This document shows, piece after piece, positions 20,008 through 29,266 of a DNA stretch of 64,000 nt (positions within the stretch are counted from its first letter, which is position 1; each line of letters begins with the position of its first letter). The notes under the pieces were generated by a model, which saw nothing but the letters and a program-made list of their open reading frames with translations, was not told the origin of the DNA and ran no database searches. Source of the stretch: Paludibacteraceae bacterium. GTDB taxonomy: Bacteria > Bacteroidota > Bacteroidia > Bacteroidales > Paludibacteraceae. The stretch is from NCBI GenBank assembly GCA_028694915.1, contig JAQVJY010000002.1, positions 184,842 through 248,841 of the forward strand. The letters are read 5' to 3'. The translations under genes and the position numbers were made by a program.

Positions 20008-21246
20008 TTATAGTTTTATAAATTTTTGCGTACTAGATGCCCAATTATTGGCAGAAGTAGTTATCAAGTAAATTCCAGAAGGTAAAAGGCTTATGTCGAT
20101 ATTAATCAATTCCTTACCAGATGTTTCTTTAATGCAAATACCTTGTAGGTTATAAATTTTGACTATTGTTTCTTGTTGTTTACTTATCTCTAAAGTTATG
20201 TTATTAATAGCGGGATTGGGGTATATCGCAAAATTTAAATATGTTTCTGTAGCTGGAGCTATAAGTGGTGTGGGTGTGGAGGTTGCCAAGCCAAAACCAT
20301 AAGCTGTTTCGTACCATAAGTAATAGGTTTCATTCTTAAAAATAACATCAGGAGTCCAAGGCCCTCGCCATTCTATCTCAGTATAGGGTGTGTCGAACGT
20401 GTTCATGACTGGATTTTGGTGATATTTTTCCCAAACCAAACCGTCTGGTGAAGTGGCATAACCAATCTTAATAGTGTCGAGTTTATTGTCGTCAAGCATA
20501 TCATAATATGAACCCCCACAATACCACATTTCAAAACTATTGTCTTTCTTGATAATTGTTGGAGTGGCTACAGATAATCCGTCCCACGCATAGTTTGAAT
20601 CACTTTTAATAACAGGATTTCCACTATATTTAGTCCAAGTAATGCCATCTGGAGAAGTGGCTACACCAATAGCTACTTTATAATTTTTGTCGACACCAGA
20701 ATACCACATAAAATAACTATTACCATCATAAAGTACTGAAGGTGATTCTATATAAAGTCCATCCCAAGCGTTACTATCACCAGGTGATAATACGGGTTCT
20801 GAACCGATTCTAGTCCAATGGATTCCATTTGTAGACGTTGCTAGTCCGATTGATCCACCAATAGAATTATTATCGTTATCGCCAAAGTAATAGAGTTTAT
20901 ACCCCGTACTATCTTTCAACCAATCGGGTGTATCCAAAAAGTGACTATCCCATTTTCCCTCACTACTGACATCAAAAATAGGGGTAGCTTCATTCTGTTT
21001 TTGCCAAATAATGCCATCAAGTGAGTAAGCATAACTAATGCGACCTTTAGAATCAACACCACCAGCCGCATACAACATTTTTAGCGTGTCGCCATCTTGA
21101 ATTATGGATGGACTTCCAATGGCAATACCTTCATATGCATTTAGTGTTTTAGTCAACACCAAGTTATGAGGGCTCTTAACCCATGTCACTTGAGCCATTC
21201 CCATAATGGTGATGATTAAAAAAACGATGAGTGAAACGTACTTCAT
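20008..21246 (-). CDS. Secreted beta-propeller (glycosidase-like fold) protein with T9SS sorting domain
   Basis: 412 residues from the ATG at 21246; a GTG three codons earlier is possible, but the ATG directly precedes the signal peptide KYVSLIVFLIITIMGMAQ. The body has repeated blades of the form ...SPSVLYDGNSYFMWYSG...IGVATSPDGITWTKY...NPVI, as in the five-bladed propeller shared by GH43/GH32/GH130-type enzymes and arabinanase-like proteins. I cannot assign catalytic acids, so substrate and activity are open. The C-terminal 75 residues (from about NFAIYPNPAINNITLE to STQKFIKL) form a T9SS type A sorting domain. The gene starts only 12 bp after the stop of the methyltransferase gene, so it may belong to the feo transcript. 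Confidence 0.82.
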   Translation of the reverse strand: MKYVSLIVFLIITIMGMAQVTWVKSPHNLVLTKTLNAYEGIAIGSPSIIQDGDTLKMLYAAGGVDSKGRISYAYSLDGIIWQKQNEATPIFDVSSEGKWDSHFLDTPDWLKDSTGYKLYYFGDNDNNSIGGSIGLATSTNGIHWTRIGSEPVLSPGDSNAWDGLYIESPSVLYDGNSYFMWYSGVDKNYKVAIGVATSPDGITWTKYSGNPVIKSDSNYAWDGLSVATPTIIKKDNSFEMWYCGGSYYDMLDDNKLDTIKIGYATSPDGLVWEKYHQNPVMNTFDTPYTEIEWRGPWTPDVIFKNETYYLWYETAYGFGLATSTPTPLIAPATETYLNFAIYPNPAINNITLEISKQQETIVKIYNLQGICIKETSGKELINIDISLLPSGIYLITTSANNWASSTQKFIKL

Positions 21247-21258
21247 ATAGTACACAAA

Positions 21259-21954
21259 TTAAGCTTCAATTTTATGCTTCAACAATACGGCTCTGCTAAA
21301 ACGAATGTGAGGTGTGTCAACAATTTTGAATCCTCCTTTTTGCAGTTTGTCCACCATCGCGTTAAAAGCGATTTGGGAAACATGGAACTTGGGCTCAACA
21401 ATTAAAATTAATCCCTCTTTTTTTAAGACCGATTTGAACGATTCGAATAACGAATTTTGATCTGGCACTTCGTGAATCACGTAAAAAGCGAGTATAAAAT
21501 CGACTGTTAGATCTAGCTTTAATTGGGCTGTTTTGCACAAATGCGTTTTAACTACTGATTCAAAATGGTATTTCTTTAGTTTTGCGGACACTTGATCAAG
21601 CATTCCTTGTTGTACATCTGCTGAAATTACTTGTCCTGAGCCATTTAAAAGGCGAGCTATTTCAAGTGTAAAAACGCCTGGTCCACAACCAAAATCAAGT
21701 ACATTCATGCCTGAATGAATATAAGGCGCAAGAATTTTACGCGGTTGTTGAAACCATCGTCGTAGCGGGTTGTCCAACAAACCTGCCTTTTCAACAGGGC
21801 ACACTTGCGATTGACATTCTGCTTTCAGAGCACAACCACTACAATCATCACACGCTGAAGCTTGTTTTTTATCCGTAATAGTTTTTATGACACGATATAT
21901 CGAATAAACTACCACGACGAAAATAATGATATAAATGATACTGAGTTGTAACAT
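21259..21954 (-). CDS. FeoB-associated Cys-rich membrane segment fused to a SAM methyltransferase
   Basis: 231 residues from the ATG at 21954. That start, 11 bases after the feoB stop, is preferred to a rare one inside feoB. Residues 1-25 form one transmembrane helix (LQLSIIYIIIFVVVVYSIYRVI). A short basic stretch and a cysteine cluster (CDDCSGCALKAECQSQVC) follow, as in the small FeoB-associated Cys-rich proteins found next to feoB. Residues about 60-231 are a class I methyltransferase: motif I VLDFGCGPGVFTLEIA, an acidic residue in VISADVQQ, and a post-motif LAFYVIHEVPD. The substrate is unknown. Fusion with the iron-transport accessory segment and position right after feoAB suggest a membrane-tethered function in iron handling, by inference. 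Confidence 0.8.
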   Translation of the reverse strand: MLQLSIIYIIIFVVVVYSIYRVIKTITDKKQASACDDCSGCALKAECQSQVCPVEKAGLLDNPLRRWFQQPRKILAPYIHSGMNVLDFGCGPGVFTLEIARLLNGSGQVISADVQQGMLDQVSAKLKKYHFESVVKTHLCKTAQLKLDLTVDFILAFYVIHEVPDQNSLFESFKSVLKKEGLILIVEPKFHVSQIAFNAMVDKLQKGGFKIVDTPHIRFSRAVLLKHKIEA

Positions 21955-21964
21955 AATTTGTTGT

Positions 21965-24448
21965 TTAAATAAACAAACTACCAATTTGATAAATAGCAAA
22001 CGATAGCACCCATGCTATAACGGTAGTATAAACCATGGTAAATAGAGCCCATCCCCAGTTTGCTTCTTTTTTAATAGCCGCAATTACTGCTACGCAAGGG
22101 AAATAAATGAGGATAAAAATCATAAATCCGAAACTCACGAGTGGGGTAAACACTTTCTGACCCGACAAAGTTCCAGAATGATGTGTTTGCTCAGTAATTT
22201 TTTCTTTAAGCGTAGTCGAGTTCCCATCAGTATTTATATCTGCTTGATATAAGACGCCCATGGTACTCACTACAATTTCTTTTGCTGCAAGCCCTGACAA
22301 AATACTCACACCCATTTTCCAATCGAATCCAAGTGGCGCGATAACGGGTTCTATGGCATGTCCCATTTTCCCGATATACGATTGTTCTTGACGTTCAGAT
22401 TCTTTTTGTATTTGAAGTAAGGTGATACTATCTGTTTTGGATGTTTGGTCTAAAATAGTGTTTTGTTCCAAAGCGGTTAGTTGTGCATCATAATTTTGCG
22501 AATAGTTGATATCACGTGGGAAATAACCTAAAGCCCAAATAAGTATAGACGCAAAGAGAATGACCGTACCCATTTTTTTGAGGTATTGTTGCCCTTTATG
22601 CCACATGTGAATGGTGGTGTTCCGCATAGTTGGTATACGGTAAGGAGGTAATTCCATGACAAAAGGCACTTCTTTTTTGGCAAAAGCCACCTTTTTCATA
22701 ATGAGTCCTACCAATGTCGCCATCAGAATTCCAATGAGGTAAATAGCAAAGAGTACCAGTCCTTGATTATTGGGGAAAATGGCTGATATAATGAGCACAT
22801 ATACAGGCAGACGTGCGCTACACGACATGAACGGTGTGATAATCATGGTCAGAATACGATCTTTCCGATTGTCGAGCGTACGAGTAGCCATAATGGCTGG
22901 CACATTGCAACCAAACCCCATAACTAATGGAATAAATGATTTCCCATGTAACCCGATTTTGTGCATCAGTTTATCCATAATGAATGAGGCGCGTGCCATA
23001 TAACCAGAATCTTCCATTAACGAAATGAAGAAGAATAGAATCAATATGTTAGGCAAGAAAACAATCACGCCACCTACCCCGCCAATAATGCCATCGACCA
23101 CTAAATCGCGTATTGGTCCATCAGGCAGTGTGGTTTGCAGCCATTGGCTAAATAGTTTGACGCCAGCATCAATCCATTCCATAGGATAACTTCCAATGGT
23201 AAAGGTGGCTTGAAACATGAGCCACATAAAAAAGAAAAATATGGGGAATCCCCAAATGCGATGCGTGAGTACATCGTCAATATCGCGTTTCTGTTTGCGT
23301 TTATCTGTTTTAGGGAATTTACATGTTTCCTTTAATGCGCCATCAATAAATCCATATTTTGCATCGGTAATGACGGTTTCCGACCGATCGTTGTATTCTT
23401 TTTCGATAAATACAATGGCTTTTTCGGCTGCTGCCTTGATGGCTTCATATTGGTCGAAATGTTTGAGCCATTCGAGTGTTGCTTTGTCGGTTTCAAGTAA
23501 TTTTACCGCAATGAAACGTGAAGATAATTTTACGCGTATATTGGGATTTTTCCAGATTTCAGCTTGAATATCATTAATGGCTTTTTCGATAACGCTGCCA
23601 TAATTGATATGAATATGGCGTACCGATGGATCTTTTTCTTCGTAGACTTCAATTACTTTATCAAAAAGTTCTTCAATCCCTCTACCTTTAGACGCAACGG
23701 TAGGAATGATAGGGATTCCAATCATTTCGCCTAAACTTTTATAGTCGAATTTAATACCTTTTGTCTCTAGTTCATCGTACATGTTGAGTGCAATCACCAC
23801 TTTAATATTCATGTCGATGAGTTGAGTCGTGAGGAAAAGATTGCGCTCCAAATTGGACGCATCCACTACATTTATTACAATATCTGGATGTTTGTCGACA
23901 ATGTGTTTTCGAACGTAAAGTTCTTCGGGAGAGTATTCTGTGATAGAGTAGGTGCCTGGCAGGTCTACAATACGCAATGTGTAACCATCGCGTTTCATGG
24001 ATGCTTCTTTAGCATCTACTGTTACGCCGCTATAATTGCCTACGCGCTCGTGAGCACCAGAAGCATGATTGAACAACGTTGTTTTACCGCAGTTTGGGTT
24101 TCCAACTAGAGCGACATTGATAATATTGCCTTTTTGAATAGCCGATTTTTTGAGCGTATCCTCATCAATTACACCATTGAATTCGGTGCTTAATAAATTC
24201 TTGGCTTCTTCTATCGACACAACTTCTACCAACTGAGCTTCTGAACGTCGCAAAGTGACGTTGTAGCCCATTATTTCATACTCAACAGGATCTTGCAAAG
24301 GGGCATTTTTGATGACGCGTACTTTTTTCCCTTTTACAAATCCCATTTCTGTGATCCGTTTACGAAAAGCGCCGTGGCCTAAAACCTTGGTTATTATCGC
24401 TTCGTTTCCCGCTTTTATATCTGAAAGAGAAGTTGTTTCTTTTTGCAT
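21965..24448 (-). CDS. feoB: Ferrous iron transporter, FeoA-FeoB fusion
   Basis: 827 residues. Residues 1-78 are a FeoA SH3-like domain (LSDIKAGNEAIITKV...GYNVTLRRSEAQLVEV). The G domain follows, with G1 GNPNCGKT at 116-123, G2 NYSGVTVDAKEA, G3 DLPGTYS at 162-168 and G4 NMYD. From about residue 390 it is a polytopic membrane domain with the FeoB gate motif, including GFGCNVPAIMATRTL and GLAAKEIVVSTMG. It imports Fe(II) across the inner membrane, driven or gated by GTP. The FeoA-FeoB fusion is common in Bacteroidota. A Cys-rich/methyltransferase protein follows. A weak TATTTTTG box lies about 26 bp upstream. Confidence 0.96.
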   Translation of the reverse strand: MQKETTSLSDIKAGNEAIITKVLGHGAFRKRITEMGFVKGKKVRVIKNAPLQDPVEYEIMGYNVTLRRSEAQLVEVVSIEEAKNLLSTEFNGVIDEDTLKKSAIQKGNIINVALVGNPNCGKTTLFNHASGAHERVGNYSGVTVDAKEASMKRDGYTLRIVDLPGTYSITEYSPEELYVRKHIVDKHPDIVINVVDASNLERNLFLTTQLIDMNIKVVIALNMYDELETKGIKFDYKSLGEMIGIPIIPTVASKGRGIEELFDKVIEVYEEKDPSVRHIHINYGSVIEKAINDIQAEIWKNPNIRVKLSSRFIAVKLLETDKATLEWLKHFDQYEAIKAAAEKAIVFIEKEYNDRSETVITDAKYGFIDGALKETCKFPKTDKRKQKRDIDDVLTHRIWGFPIFFFFMWLMFQATFTIGSYPMEWIDAGVKLFSQWLQTTLPDGPIRDLVVDGIIGGVGGVIVFLPNILILFFFISLMEDSGYMARASFIMDKLMHKIGLHGKSFIPLVMGFGCNVPAIMATRTLDNRKDRILTMIITPFMSCSARLPVYVLIISAIFPNNQGLVLFAIYLIGILMATLVGLIMKKVAFAKKEVPFVMELPPYRIPTMRNTTIHMWHKGQQYLKKMGTVILFASILIWALGYFPRDINYSQNYDAQLTALEQNTILDQTSKTDSITLLQIQKESERQEQSYIGKMGHAIEPVIAPLGFDWKMGVSILSGLAAKEIVVSTMGVLYQADINTDGNSTTLKEKITEQTHHSGTLSGQKVFTPLVSFGFMIFILIYFPCVAVIAAIKKEANWGWALFTMVYTTVIAWVLSFAIYQIGSLFI

Positions 24449-24562
24449 AGGGATATGGTCTTGTAATTGTGTACAAAAATAGCCAATATTTTTGGTAAAA
24501 AATGCCCTTAAGAAAGCTATTATACTAAAATCCCTAAATTGGATATGGAAGTATTTCTTTAG

Positions 24563-25174
24563 CTATAATTGACCCGATTCTACCTGTAGAATAATACGTT
24601 CAATAAGTTCGTCATTTTTGCCACTGCCATATTCCGATTTAAGGTCGGCTCCAAATAGTTTGGCAAATAGCTGGTAGAAACCAGCGGTGAAACTCCCACG
24701 GTAAACTTTAATAAGTTCGTAAGAGGTGGCATCGCATTCACGGTCGATGAGTCGAATGAGGAGTTTTCCTTGGCTGAAAGTCATTTTTTTGAAACTGCTT
24801 TCATATTTCTTGTAAATTTCCTTTTCAAATTTTTTCATGTAACGATCTCGTTCTCGGTCGCTGCGCATGTGAATAAGCGTATCATTCGTTTCTTTAATGA
24901 CTTTAGTTATAAGTTTCGAATAAGGAAGCGTTTTTTTGACATCACGCACTAATTTCCAATAATATTTTTCCTGTTGTTTATTCTTAAATTTCATCGGAGG
25001 AAAGATATAGACACTGTGCAAATGAAACAGAAATATAGTGTCAGAGCCTTGCACTTCTATAGGCACACGATAACCTACCACTTTACCTTCGGTATTTTTT
25101 AAAATGGTTGTTTGAGCCAATAAACCAACTTGAATAAGGCTCAAAAGACAGAGACAGAAAATCAAACGTTTCAT
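24563..25174 (-). CDS. DUF4294 family secreted protein
   Basis: 203 residues with a signal peptide (about 1-20, ending GLLAQ). The sequence YRVPIEVQGSDTIFLFHLHSVYIFPPMKFKNKQQEKYYWKLVRDVKKTLPYSKL is the hallmark of DUF4294, a Bacteroidota family of about 200 residues with no known function. The middle is highly charged and helical (RDRYMKKFEKEIYKKYESSFKKM). It is divergent from the next forward gene across a 98-bp gap. A TAATTTTG -7-like box lies at 25182-25189 (minus strand), only 8 bp before the start. Confidence 0.85.
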   Translation of the reverse strand: MKRLIFCLCLLSLIQVGLLAQTTILKNTEGKVVGYRVPIEVQGSDTIFLFHLHSVYIFPPMKFKNKQQEKYYWKLVRDVKKTLPYSKLITKVIKETNDTLIHMRSDRERDRYMKKFEKEIYKKYESSFKKMTFSQGKLLIRLIDRECDATSYELIKVYRGSFTAGFYQLFAKLFGADLKSEYGSGKNDELIERIILQVESGQL

Positions 25175-25272
25175 GATGGCACAAAATTAGTTATTTGTTG
25201 AGACACATTTGCATTTTTTAAAACTTTTATCTATTTTTAGCTGCTTTTTATAATCTGACAAAAAGTGTGCCG

Positions 25273-26091
25273 ATGACTAGAATTTATCTGTTTTTATCGC
25301 TCTTATTTTTGGGGATCTTATCACTTCACGCACAAGTAGCCACTATTGTGCCGAGTTCTTATGTGCCTGGTAATGCTTCAGTAGCTTATAATTCCGATTG
25401 GCAGCCGTTTCAAAACCCTGCTGCTTTAGCACAAACTCAACAGCCAAGCATGACCCTATTATACGAAAATAGATACATTACCAATGAATTAGGAAATTCG
25501 GTGGTAAGCCTTGCGCTGCCTACTAAATATGTCAACGTGGGTGCATCTTTCTCCTATTTTGGTTATGCGGCTTATAATGAGATGTTATCATCTATCACGC
25601 TTGCACGTAGTTTTGGGCAGGTGTTGCACATTGGTGTGGAGTTTGATTATTACACGCTTTATTTGTCGCCTTCAGAGCGTTATCGTGGCACTTTGACAGC
25701 GCAGGTTGGTGTTCAATTGCAGGTTTTACCAAATTTTATGATTGGGTTCAACGTGTTTAATCCTGTTTTTTCACAAATTAAAACCGACTTACTGACAAAA
25801 CCGTTGCCATCTGTATTTAGTCTTGGCACAAATTACCAATTGCATGAAAAAGTGTCATGGCTCGTTCAAATTGATAAAGAAGTACACTCGCCTATGCGTT
25901 GGGCTACGGGCTTTGAATATGCACCTTTCAAGGAATTTACAGTACGTGTGGGTGGTTATGGCTCCACTTATTTTGTACCAACTCTTGGAGCCGCTTTTGG
26001 CTTTGATGGCTTTCGATTTCATTTGCAAACAGAATATCGTTATCCGTTGGGCTTAACGATGATGGGCGTTTTACAATACCAGTTTCAATGA
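25273..26091 (+). CDS. Outer-membrane beta-barrel protein (uncharacterised)
   Basis: 272 residues from the ATG at 25273; a GTG two codons earlier is the alternative. A signal peptide ends at SLHAQ. The mature protein has NPAALAQTQQPSMTLLYENRY, a pattern often seen at the start of PorV/FadL/UPF0164-like barrels, and then about ten amphipathic strands ending in aromatic VLQYQFQ, a typical outer-membrane C-terminus. Function unknown. Its stop overlaps the next start by 4 bases (ATGA), so translation of the two is probably coupled. Confidence 0.72.
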   Translation: MTRIYLFLSLLFLGILSLHAQVATIVPSSYVPGNASVAYNSDWQPFQNPAALAQTQQPSMTLLYENRYITNELGNSVVSLALPTKYVNVGASFSYFGYAAYNEMLSSITLARSFGQVLHIGVEFDYYTLYLSPSERYRGTLTAQVGVQLQVLPNFMIGFNVFNPVFSQIKTDLLTKPLPSVFSLGTNYQLHEKVSWLVQIDKEVHSPMRWATGFEYAPFKEFTVRVGGYGSTYFVPTLGAAFGFDGFRFHLQTEYRYPLGLTMMGVLQYQFQ

Positions 26092-28115
26092 AACGTGTGT
26101 GCCTCATACTAGTTTTGCTCCTATCGTATGTGTATGCGCTGGGGCAAGAGGTGGCGATTGATCGTGTGATTGAAAAAATCTACAGTCAGCTGATGGAGAC
26201 TAGTGAGTCTGAAATTGATTATAGCGATTTATACGATGATTTAATTGTTTTTTACGAGCATCCTATCAATCTTAATAAAACTACACCAGAACAGTTATCA
26301 CAACTACGATTCCTGTCTGATATTCAAATTGAAAATTTCTTTTATTACCTGTATAAAGCAGGTTCTATGCGTACCATTTACGAGCTACAACTGGTAGAAG
26401 GTATGGATTTATTTACGATACAACTTTTGGTACCTTTTGTCACCGTTGGCTCTTCTGAAGAGGTGTTGAATCGTTGGAAATTTCGTGATGTGATGCGAGC
26501 TAGTCAACACGAATTAATAGCACGGTTCGATGGCACATTTGAACCAAAACAAGGTTATTTACCCAATGCCACACAAGCTTATCTAGGCGATCCATTCTAT
26601 ACGTCGCTTAAATACCGTTTGAAAAGTGCCGATAAACTGCAACTAGGTTTTACCGCCGAAAAAGATGCGGGAGAACCGTTTTATGGGTCTTATAATACCG
26701 GTTACGATTCCTATTCTGGTTTTTTACAAATCAATCAATTCTGGAAATTTTCGTCAATTGTGGTAGGCGATTATCGTGCCAATTTTGGTCAAGGTTTAGT
26801 GATGCAACAGGATATGAGTCCAAGTAAGTCGAGTTTGGTGACCAATGTAACTACACGCTCGCAAGGTTTAAAGCGTCACGCATCAACCGATGAATATAAT
26901 TTTCTCAGAGGTGTTGGTGCTACCGTTGCTCTTGGCGATTTTAAAGTGTCCGCCTTTTATTCGTTTCGTCAAATGGATGCCGATACGTCGGGTGGTAGTT
27001 TTTCGTCGTTTAAAACGGATGGTTTACATCGGTTAGCTGATGATTTTGAAAAAAAACGCACGGTAAATCGACAATTAGTAGGTGGTAATTTGACTTATCG
27101 TCATCGCTTTTTTCGTTTAGGTTTAACCGCTACCCAAACGTGGCTTGATGTGCCTTTAAATTACGAACCTGCGCCTTATCAACTGTATTATTTTCGCGGA
27201 CAATCGCAATTTGCCGGCAGTGTTGATTATTTGTTCGCTTGGCATGGATTTCAGTTTTTTGGCGAAACGGCTATGAACGATGCTGGCGGCGTAGCTACGT
27301 TGAATGGTTTGCTATTTGCTCCTATTTCGGTTCTTAATTTGGTGGTGTTACAGCGTTTTTACTCGAAAAAATATGATGTCTTTTTTGCCAATGCATTTAG
27401 TGAAGGCAGTCGCACCAATAATGAAAATGGTTTGTACATTGGTGCAGAACTTAAACCAGTTCGCAAATGGAAAGTGGCGGCTTACGCTGATTTATTTCAT
27501 TCGCCGTGGTTGGCATATCAAGTTAACAAGCCAGCTTCTGGTTATGAAACGTTGTTGCAAGTGGATTTCATGCCAAGTCGTCAGGTGGAGATGTATGGAC
27601 GATTCCGATTTGAACAAAAAGAAAAAAATGTGCAAGCGGGTGATGTGCAACCAACAACATTGGTAAGTGATATACAAAAAGCGGCTTTGCGATATACTAT
27701 TTCGTATCAAGTGCTACAAGTAGGATTTAAAAATATTGTAGAATGGAATTGTGCGCGTTTAGGTGCTGACCAAACGTATGGTTTTCTCATGACGCAGGAT
27801 ATTTCTTATACCTTGCCATGGATTGATTTGACATTGGCCGCTCGGTATGAATTTTTTGATGCGCCAGCTTACGAAAATCGTTTTTACGTGTATGAACGTG
27901 ATGTGCCTTATGCTTCCTATACACCAGCATTATATGGTATAGGTAATCGTTGGTATGTAAATTTGGACTATCAAATTACATCGCGTTTGAAACTGTATAT
28001 GCGAGTGGCTCAAACGTATTACACCGATAATAGGTTACAATTTGGAACGGGTGCTGAAACAATTCAAGGGCATCATCGTACCGATTTTCGTTTACACTTA
28101 CAATGGAAGATTTAA
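26088..28115 (+). CDS. Helix-hairpin-helix domain outer-membrane protein
   Basis: 675 residues with a signal peptide (1-19, ending YALGQ). At about 61-120 there is a ComEA-like helix-hairpin-helix region (NLNKTTPEQLSQLRFLSD... and YELQLVEGMDLFTIQLL). The remaining 550 residues look like a large beta-barrel: alternating short strands rich in Tyr/Phe, ending TDFRLHLQWKI. Proteins of this layout are widespread in Bacteroidota and annotated only by the HHH domain; no function is established to my knowledge. Here the HHH part would be periplasmic, where DNA or a protein could be the partner. It is coupled to the preceding barrel gene by a 4-base overlap. Confidence 0.8.
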   Translation: MKRVCLILVLLLSYVYALGQEVAIDRVIEKIYSQLMETSESEIDYSDLYDDLIVFYEHPINLNKTTPEQLSQLRFLSDIQIENFFYYLYKAGSMRTIYELQLVEGMDLFTIQLLVPFVTVGSSEEVLNRWKFRDVMRASQHELIARFDGTFEPKQGYLPNATQAYLGDPFYTSLKYRLKSADKLQLGFTAEKDAGEPFYGSYNTGYDSYSGFLQINQFWKFSSIVVGDYRANFGQGLVMQQDMSPSKSSLVTNVTTRSQGLKRHASTDEYNFLRGVGATVALGDFKVSAFYSFRQMDADTSGGSFSSFKTDGLHRLADDFEKKRTVNRQLVGGNLTYRHRFFRLGLTATQTWLDVPLNYEPAPYQLYYFRGQSQFAGSVDYLFAWHGFQFFGETAMNDAGGVATLNGLLFAPISVLNLVVLQRFYSKKYDVFFANAFSEGSRTNNENGLYIGAELKPVRKWKVAAYADLFHSPWLAYQVNKPASGYETLLQVDFMPSRQVEMYGRFRFEQKEKNVQAGDVQPTTLVSDIQKAALRYTISYQVLQVGFKNIVEWNCARLGADQTYGFLMTQDISYTLPWIDLTLAARYEFFDAPAYENRFYVYERDVPYASYTPALYGIGNRWYVNLDYQITSRLKLYMRVAQTYYTDNRLQFGTGAETIQGHHRTDFRLHLQWKI

Positions 28116-28177
28116 CGTATTCAAACATCTTGGCAACAACTTTTTTCGTACTTTTGTAAATTGTAAAACAAGTAATT

Positions 28178-29266
28178 ATGACAACAAAAAAAGGTAAAGT
28201 ATTGATGGCAATGAGTGGCGGTATCGATAGTACTGTGTCGGCCATGTTACTTTTAGAACAAGGATATGAATTGGTTGGTGTCACCTTCCGCACGTACGAT
28301 AGCATTAAGGAAAGTTGTTTAGCCAAAGAGAAAGGATGTTGTAGTATCGATTCTATTATGGAAGCTAAACGTATGTGCGAAAAATTAGGATTTGAACATC
28401 ATATATTAGATTTTCGCCAAACGTTTAAAGACCATGTTATCTGTAATTTTATGGATGAATATATGCAAGGTCGTACACCAAATCCATGCGTACTGTGTAA
28501 TTCGTCGATCAAATGGGGCAAGTTGCTTGATATGGCCGATGAGTTTGGTTGTTCGCATATCGCTACAGGGCATTATGCGCAAGTGATTCACGAAAATGGT
28601 CACTGGTTTTTGGGGAATGCGGTTGATGCTCAAAAGGATCAAACCTATTTTTTGTGGATGTTGACCGAGCAAAATCTATCGCGCACGCTATTCCCGTTGG
28701 GCGGATTCACCAAACAAGAAGTGCGTAAAATGGCACTCGAGCGTGGTTTTGAAAAATTGTCTCAAAAAACAGAAAGCCAAGAAATCTGTTTTATTCCCGA
28801 TAACGATTATCGTCATTTTTTGTCGGATAACGTAACTGATTTTTCCCAACAATGTCAACCAGGTGATTTTGTGAACACGAAAGGAGAAATCATCGGTCGT
28901 CATCAAGGATTCCCTAATTATACCGTCGGACAGCGTAAAGGATTGGGTATTGCCTTTGGTACACCAAAATATGTGATTGGCATTGATGCGGCAAAAAATC
29001 GTGTTATTTTAGGCGATCGTGATGAACTATTTTCCACTAACTTGCGTGCTACTGGCTGCCGTTTTACTTCGGTAGATAGGTTGGCAAACAATAACCGAGT
29101 ATTGGCTCGTATTCGTTACAAAAGCGCTCCTACCGAAGCTACAGTTGAGTTTGATGGACGTGTGGCAACGCTCGTATTTAAAGAACCAGTATGGGGTATT
29201 ACACCTGGACAATCTGTAGTTTTATATCAAAATGACCGCGTTATTGGCGGCGGATTTATAGCTTAA
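28178..29266 (+). CDS. mnmA: tRNA-specific 2-thiouridylase MnmA
   Basis: 362 residues. It makes the 2-thio group of U34 in tRNA Lys/Glu/Gln using ATP and a persulfide relay. The PP-loop SGGIDSTVS begins at residue 13. The two catalytic cysteines are Cys104 in NPCVLCN and Cys204 in EICFIPD. The C-terminal region has GQRKGLGIAFG and the beta-barrel tail GITPGQSVVLY. A -7-like TACTTTTG lies at 28149-28156 with TTG at 28130, 22 bp before the ATG. The stop shares its last base with the start of the subtilase gene. Confidence 0.96.
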   Translation: MTTKKGKVLMAMSGGIDSTVSAMLLLEQGYELVGVTFRTYDSIKESCLAKEKGCCSIDSIMEAKRMCEKLGFEHHILDFRQTFKDHVICNFMDEYMQGRTPNPCVLCNSSIKWGKLLDMADEFGCSHIATGHYAQVIHENGHWFLGNAVDAQKDQTYFLWMLTEQNLSRTLFPLGGFTKQEVRKMALERGFEKLSQKTESQEICFIPDNDYRHFLSDNVTDFSQQCQPGDFVNTKGEIIGRHQGFPNYTVGQRKGLGIAFGTPKYVIGIDAAKNRVILGDRDELFSTNLRATGCRFTSVDRLANNNRVLARIRYKSAPTEATVEFDGRVATLVFKEPVWGITPGQSVVLYQNDRVIGGGFIA

